Shown in pieces: positions 57,261 to 64,000 of a DNA stretch of 64,000 nt. The stretch lies in contig OU015568.1 of assembly GCA_907165135.1 (NCBI GenBank), positions 7,696,501 through 7,760,500 of the forward strand. Direction: 5' to 3'. The stretch comes from Oikopleura dioica (Eukaryota; Chordata; Appendicularia; Copelata; Oikopleuridae). The notes below the pieces were generated by a model. It was given only the letters and a program-made list of their open reading frames with translations. It was not told the origin of the DNA and made no database searches. Position 1 is the first letter of the stretch, and the number at the start of each line of letters is the position of its first letter. Made by a program: the position numbers and the translations under genes.

Positions 57261-58200
57261 AGTTGTTCTAGTGCCATCCTTGCGAAGAGAATAAAATAAA
57301 TCAGTTAAAAAAAGTTACTGACGATAATTCATTACTCAAGAATTGACGTTGAACAAGTGCTTTTTTCACGCGAAAATGCATGTAAAGGCGCATTTTTGGC
57401 GTTATTTCTCGCCAATTTACGAATACATTTGACCGTGCTACCATCATGGTATGCGTTCACATTAAAGAATGCGACTAGATCACCTTGCCGGATAAGGGTT
57501 GAGCAAAATCTGTGGCTAGAAATGAGAGAAGGACAATCTGCGGTGGAGCAATTTTCTTACAATGCCTCGCTATGCGCTCAATTTTGCAAATCTGGCGAGT
57601 CGGCTCCTTTTTTCACCGCCTTTGAGGATTTCATGAACTCTTAATTTCTCAGAATTTCCGGAGATATTAGTGAGCTAGGATTTCTGAGGGTCTAAGCACT
57701 TTTTGGTGATTCAATTCATGCTATTTTTCAACCACTTTTTCGACCGGAAAGTATATAAATATCGGGCTATCCAGCTCTTGAACTCTGCGTAGTAACGAAA
57801 CGAAAAAGATTCATGGTATTTTCGGAAGTGCGTTGGATGGAAAAAACGATTTGGAGAGTTTTTGGAAATGCGCTTAGCATTTTTTACAAGCTTTGCATGC
57901 ATACGCTTTCGAATTTTATTTGAGCCTCATGAAGGTGGGTTGGATTCAACAAGGTTAACGCTTCTTGGAGGGCTCTACTTTGTAGCACTAATCTACTGGA
58001 CACGTGAACATCAGCTGATCTTTCTTATAGCAAGAAAACGTGAAATAGGTATTGTTTAGCAGTTGAAAATTTGTGGCTGCGTTGCGCAAACATTCATTTT
58101 CATTGTTTGACTTTGAGTTTGAGTAATACTCTCAGACTCCACTCCATGGCGGATTTTCTTTTGTCAGATAAAACTGAGACCCTCCAAACCAGCTTAGTTT
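57261..58200. other. Upstream region of ANKS6
   Basis: It holds a TATA-like AGTATATAAATATCGGG near 57748. The open frames here (57357-57644 and others) lack splice or family support and use non-ATG starts or run into stops. Nothing else is recognised. Confidence 0.45.
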
Positions 58201-60816
58201 ATGTTGACCGGCGCAGAAATTGAGATACTAGAGGAGAGCAATTTGGAAAAGGTTGAGTTCAAGTTTTACTTTTTCTTCCAAGAGAGTTTATCAAATTTTT
58301 CAGGTTAAACAATTGATCAACAGTAGAGGAGATGATCTGATTTTGGAAGATGAAAATACTCCAGGTAATATTTTATAATTTTCTTCGTTGATTTCAAAAA
58401 TTAATCTGGGCTTGACTCGAAACCTGAGTAGAAAACCTGACTCAGGGTCTTAGGTTAAGAATTCTGGTGAAGCCGCTTTGCGGCTTTGTTTCTTAAAAAG
58501 CCGCAACGCGGCTTTTCATTAGAAATATGCAAAACCTGACTCAGGTTTCCTACACAGGTTGCCAAGCCTAGATTTTCAAACTCAATTCTAGCTCATGTTG
58601 CTGCATACCTTGGCAATCTCGAGCTGCTCGAGTACCTCATCAAAGACCACTCGCACCTTATTAACAAACTCAACCGTTACGGATGGACGCCCTTAATGCA
58701 GGCCTGCCACCAAGGCCACTACGATTGTGTCCAACTTCTACTCGCTCACGGGGCGAATGTAAATGCCACAACGCCACTTGGCAATAATGCTCTTGGTAAA
58801 TAATTAAGATAAACGTTGAATACGGATAAAGGATCTTGTTAAATATACTTTGTTCAGCTGTGGCGACTGGTTCCGGATTTGAGAAGATAATCGAGACACT
58901 AATTGCGGCGGATGTATTCATTGACAGAGGTTCCGTTCTTTCTATGAATTCGCTTTATCTACTAAATTCTAGATGAACTTACTTCTTCTATCGTCAATCC
59001 GCTTCACCTTGCTGTTCTCCAGTCACGTGATGACATCGTCAAGGTCCTCCTGCGGCAAGGAATAAATGGCAACGTTCGGAACAAATTTACCCAATGGACT
59101 CCCTTGATGACCGCCGCGGTCTCTGGCGAAATTTGCACGGCTCGACTCCTTTTCAAGAACGAAATTGATGGAGAAAAGACAAATACTAATGGTCAAAACG
59201 CGGCATCTATCGCTAGAAAGTGCAAAAATTCCGAACTTGCGGGTTTCATCGATCGCAAAACTCTTCAAAATCTCTCCAACTCGCAGGAAATAAAAGAAAC
59301 AATAATATCCGCCGTCAAAAAAGGGGATGAGCTTGCAGTCAAAAAGCTCCTTCTCGATGATGCTTCTCTCGCAAACTCTCAATCTAAAGATGCTGCTACA
59401 CCTCTTATGTACGCTTCGATGTTTGGGTTTATCAATTTGGTGGAGATCTTGTTGGAAAATGGAGCGGATATCGATGCTAAAGATTATGAAAATGGATGGA
59501 CAGCACTTATGCAAGCGACATATTATGGACAGGCACAAATAGCCAAATACTTAATTTTGAGGTAATTTCCGGAAGTCATGTATTTTTACAAAAAGAAATA
59601 TAACTTTATCTAAAATTATATGGATAAATATTTACATTGCTTCAAAAAACAACCATTCACATGGAAAAAAAACCATTAAGTGGCGCGAATGTCAATCTCC
59701 GAGCTAAAAATGGGCTAACGGCATTTGACATGGCAATGCTGATCAACCTCAACGACACAGAACTGTTTCGAATGCTCGCTGATCGCTCTATCGAGATGGA
59801 TATGCAGCCCAAGAAATCAAGCTTCAACGATTTATCAACGGCTTCAAAAGGAACAACATCTCAATCAACAAACATCTTGTCCAAGATCACAAAGTCCTTC
59901 CGGACACTAGCGAAGCCGTCGAAAAACATGTCGACAGAAGACTTGTCCGCAACAATGATCCGAAAGAAGATATCGCCTAATAACTCTCAATCTCTTTCGC
60001 AACAGATTTTTTCACCTCTTCATCAAGGTCAGTACTGATAGCTCAAGGCCTTCAAGGTCATTTTATGAATCATAATTCAGTCCCCCTCAATCTTCGAAAA
60101 ACTGACGACCTCCCTGAACTTGGGCCTCCAAAAACCTCTCTTCGTCGCAACATCCCTCCAGCATCACCAAAAACAAATACAGATTCTAGCGCTCCATCAA
60201 CTCAAAAATCAACAACTCGTAAATCAGGTTCTAAATATTTTTTTTCTTTAGAAAAAAATTTGAATTTCAAGTCGTGAATTCAAAGCTGCTTTTTGATTCA
60301 ACAAGCTCAAAAAGTAATTCCTCAAATGGTAGTGCCAGTAAGAATCTGCTTGATTACCAGCGCTACGCTAATAGTCCCGGGTTTTCATTCGAACAAGCTT
60401 AAAACTAGAACGCTATGAAGAAAATCCTAGAGTAGTCGGAGAAATACAATAGACAAGTATTATTCCAGACCTTCCAAATCAAGCTCCTACAGTTCAGCCT
60501 CTGCCAGCTCTAAGACGTCATCAACTTTAACTCCTACTCTTCATGATCTCAACCTCGACGACGTAAGTCTCCTCCCTTCTCTTCCTATCTAATCAAAATT
60601 TAGGACGTCCGGAGCGTCCTGGACGAATTATCGATGACCAAAAAATATCAAAAAATCTTCGCCGAGCAAGAAATCGACATTGAAGTGTTCAAAAACCTCA
60701 ATCAAAGTGACCTCGAAGAGCTCGGAATTACTCAACCTAAGATTCGCCAAAAACTCATGCTTGCAATTAACGATGTAAAAGTTCAGAGAGGATATAAGAG
60801 TATTTTTTCAAAATAA
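58201..60816 (+). CDS. ANKS6: Ankyrin-repeat and SAM-domain protein, ANKS6 orthologue
   Basis: Scaffold protein of the inversin compartment of primary cilia in vertebrates, where it binds NEK8, INVS and ANKS3. Ten exons (58201-58251, 58304-58364, 58592-58795, 58858-58929, 58973-59561, 59681-60027, 60081-60227, 60272-60337, 60453-60562, 60604-60816) give 619 residues, shorter than the ~870 of human ANKS6. About nine ankyrin repeats (1-330) include YGWTPLMQACHQGH, LLLAHGANVNA and GWTALMQATYYG followed by NVNLRAKNGLTAFDMAML, wording shared with ANKS6. A Ser/Thr/Pro-rich linker follows (330-550). A C-terminal SAM domain (about 556-612) reads KYQKIFAEQEIDIEVF and DLEELGI. The loss in length is all in the linker. 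The 58365-58591 intron contains a MITE-A copy. Exon 8-9 boundaries are the least certain. Confidence 0.92.
58407..58571. mobile_element. MITE-A copy 29, in ANKS6 intron 2
   Basis: The left arm reads CCTGACTCAGG rather than CCTGAGTCAGG; the right end CACAGGTTGCCAAGCCTAG is intact. The 227-bp intron is essentially this copy. Confidence 0.85.
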
Positions 60817-61011
60817 AAATAAAATCCTGCAATTTATTCCTGTAATTTTGACATCAAAATGGGGTTCAAAAGAAAAGAAAAGGCAATAAAACATAAAGAA
60901 CAGTTAGTCTACATGTAGTCCGGTGTGAATCAAGATGCTGGAGAAAATCTACTGAACAAATTATGAAATCAACAAGGAGATCTCACCCTCTCTCACCTTA
61001 GTAGCGAAAAC

Positions 61012-61595
61012 CTAGTTGAGTTGACCGCAGTCGGAGATGATGACTTTCTGCTTAGTAGTTCCACTTGAGCTTCCGACACGCTCGATGTTCTTGACGACAT
61101 CCATTCCATCAACAACGCTGCCGAACACCACGTGTTTGCCATCAAGCCAGTCGGTCTTCACGGTGCACAAGAAGAACTTAAATTTTTAAAGAACTACCAA
61201 CTAACAGTGGTGGTACCTGTGAGCCATTTGTATGCTTGCCGCAGTTAGCCATGGACAAAACTCCAGGACCAGTATGCTTCAAGTTGAAATTCTCATCCTC
61301 AAACTTGTTTCCATAAATCGACTTGCCTCCTGTGCCGTTATGGTTCGTAAAGTCGCCGCCCTGGGTTCAAATTGGAAGAGTTTTCAGAGCATCGTAAATG
61401 TCAAACCTGGCACATAAATTGAGGAATAACCCGGTGAAAGCTAGAGCCCTTGTATCCAAAGCCCCTCTCTCCAGTGCAGAGAACGCGGAAGTTTTCAGCT
61501 GTTCTTGGAACCACATCCGATCGGAGCTCCATGACGATTCGGCCAGCTCTTTGGTTGCCGATCATCATGTCGAAATACACTCGCGGAAGCGACAT
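61012..61595 (-). CDS. PPIA: Cyclophilin A-type peptidyl-prolyl isomerase
   Basis: Cytosolic cis-trans prolyl isomerase. Three exons (61595-61407, 61360-61217, 61176-61012), GT-AG introns of 46 and 40 bp, 165 residues, exactly the length of cyclophilin A. Numbering also matches: Arg55, Phe60, Met61 and Gln63 in [13 protein letters not shown], Trp121 and His126 in [11 protein letters not shown]. The active and cyclosporin-binding sites are intact. No targeting sequence precedes [10 protein letters not shown]. Its stop faces the ANKS6 stop 195 bp away, so the genes are tail to tail. Confidence 0.96.
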
Positions 61596-62112
61596 TTCTC
61601 GGTTTCTAAAAAATCACACTGAAAGTCAACTGGTAATTTTTCTCTGAGTCGATGGTAGAAAAGCGTGCCGACTGACTGTGAGCTGATTGTGAGAAAAATC
61701 GATACGGAGATAGAAATAAATCGAAGGCAAGTTCAGCACTTCCCACGTATTCTCGACTATTGGGTAGACTCAGCGCCGTTTCATGGCAGGAAGTAGCTCA
61801 GCAATCATGGATGAGGAATGAATAAAGATTATTAATTTGCATGGCATTGATCGATTATTCGAAATTCTGGCTTTCCGTTATGTTTTCCAATTATATTTTG
61901 GCGCATTTTCGAGACCCATTTGTTTATTGTTGGATCTACTCCAGCAGATCAAATAAACCAAGAATTTGATTTTTAGAGAAATTCAAGTTGTCCCAATTTT
62001 CCAAATTCAAGAGTAAGCGTCGTATTAACGAGCAAGTTTATGACCACGTCGATTACCACCAGATTTGAATTATTTTTCATTTACTATTTCGATTTAGAAT
62101 AGAGGCACGACA
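61596..62112. other. Shared upstream region of cyclophilin and DDAH genes
   Basis: About 520 bp between divergent starts, so both promoters should lie here. No mobile element and no clear core-promoter motif seen. Confidence 0.5.
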
Positions 62113-63083
<971 letters not shown>

Positions 63084-63199
63084 AGTAGTTTTTTTTAATA
63101 AAGATATTAATTTCTGATTACTCGTGTGGCAGTAGTAAAGCCATCATTTATTTCATTTCCAGTTCAAAAAATATATCTACAGTGGCTTAAATCTGGCAG

Positions 63200-64000
63200 T
63201 TATGTTTCTTCGTCTTCAAAAACGAGATCGCGTTCTTTCACATGAAAAATTTCTCTGTCTTGAGTCAAGCACGCGTGATTGAAGTCGGGTGGTAACTGGA
63301 CTGGCTCCAAGGGCGTCGAGGCGACGATTTCGTAAGATGCGTCCGAATCGTAGTCGGTTTCGTAGTCTTCGTTGTCTTCAGCCTCTTGACCAGCTGAAAT
63401 AATAAATAACCTTCTGATCAACTTTCTACAGTATTTGCTTACCCAGAGCGCAGTTCGCATGGTCTTCACAAATATTTTCTCGAGCAATTCGGTTTCCTTA
63501 ATAATTATTTAGTTTTTTTAAATAGGTTTTCTATTAATTTACCTTCGGTAGTATCGTCCATGATCTCAAGATAATCGTTCTCTGGAAAATTTGTCGCTTC
63601 TGTTTCTTTTTCTTTAATGTGGAAATTCAATACTGAAAGAAGACAAAAGTTTGAAACTAATTTCCACCGTTCCTTGGGTAGAGTCGACTTCCGGTTTCTG
63701 CGCGACAATTCGAGAGGTGCTCGGCTTCTCCATCTGCTCAGTCTTGATTGACATTGGTCGCCTTCTCCACCAGTTGTCGATCTGCGAACGGGTAAGATTT
63801 AATTCGAGGGAGATCTTATTCATGGTCTCTTCCGATGGCTTCTCGGCACTCTTTTCGTATTCTTCTTGCAGTCGGTTTCGTTGGGCATCGCTGAATTTTC
63901 TAGGATCTTTCAATTCTGCCGCAGGGTTGATTTTCCTTTCTTTCTCTCTTCGCCTGTTGAACCATCCACGGATCAGAGCACAGTTCTTCCCAAGTCTCTT
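63200..64000 (-). CDS. Protein with two homeodomains, 5' end outside the window
   Basis: Exons on the minus strand: from the right edge to 63673, then 63632-63543, 63496-63443 and 63393-63200. At the edge is the end of one homeodomain (recognition helix with WFNRRREKERK). After a short linker follows a complete second one, starting at DPRKFSDAQ and ending QIDNWWRRRP; the unusual WWRRR replaces the common WFQNR. The remainder is acidic and disordered (QEAEDNEDYETDYDSD) and ends FEDEET. Two divergent homeodomains in tandem recall HDX- or ZHX-type transcription factors, but I would not assign one. The first intron works best with a GA donor (CAAG|GAACG, 40 bp); a canonical choice would leave only 25 bp. 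Confidence 0.82.

Noticed and set aside
57357-57902. Frames of 60-95 codons upstream of ANKS6
   Set aside because: No splice sites or families; TATA-like sequence near 57748 makes this more likely promoter DNA.
3744-58571. Regularly recurring identical repeats, considered as a CRISPR-like array
   Set aside because: Copies are kilobases apart, carry inverted termini, vary in length and lie in a eukaryotic gene setting; they are transposon-type elements.

Overview
The window is nuclear DNA of a compact animal genome. Most of its genes are split by introns of about 35-80 bp, and a few introns are much longer. All orthologues I recognise are animal proteins: GALNS, ANKS6, DDAH, cyclophilin A, an alpha-1,3-fucosyltransferase, a laccase-type multicopper oxidase and a DNase I. 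Besides GT-AG introns there are several that only fit as GA-AG or GC-AG, a pattern reported for the larvacean (appendicularian tunicate) Oikopleura. With tail-to-tail gene packing and lineage-specific secreted or modular proteins, this makes a larvacean the best guess. The abundant short inverted-repeat elements and kilobase introns suggest a species with a larger genome than O. dioica. That assignment is inference, not a database match.

Layout. 1-577 (+): end of a coiled-coil, probably ciliary, protein. 619-2779 (-): complete GALNS. 3011-3718: mariner-like inverted-repeat element with telomere-like repeats inside. 4203-7543 (+): a DNase I domain behind an unusual 240-residue N-terminal part. 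7.5-18 kb: mostly repeats, with no gene I can defend. 18101-27202 (+): alpha-1,3-fucosyltransferase, about 1.3 kb of exons in 9 kb of repeat-filled DNA. 28161-29822 (+): secreted cysteine-rich, kelch-like protein. About 31.9-42.3 kb (+): three-domain multicopper oxidase. About 43.5-45.7 kb (+): single-pass membrane protein, 5' end unknown. 46954-49129 (-) and 50263-52024 (-): two related modular proteins of unknown function, with a RING-finger gene (49432-50256, +) between them. 53186-53670 (-): small secreted protein. 55247-56827 (+): acidic SP-repeat protein. 56850-57260 (+): small protein. 58201-60816 (+): ANKS6. 61012-61595 (-): cyclophilin A. 62113-63083 (+): DDAH. 63200 to the right edge (-): protein with two homeodomains.

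One family of short inverted-repeat elements (called MITE-A here) dominates the non-coding DNA: about 29 copies, half or more of them in introns. Its termini carry the palindrome CCTGAGTCAGG, an AP-1/Maf-type core, and its internal hairpins are built from AGCCGC...GCGGCT. A second family (MITE-B) shares the GAAGCCGC hairpin style but has mariner-like TACAGT ends.

No single operon-like system links the genes. Two of them (GALNS and the fucosyltransferase) act on complex glycans. The points most worth a second look are the DNase I fusion, the AP-1-bearing element family, the GA-AG introns (including a duplicated intron pair with GT and GA donors) and the two modular proteins.
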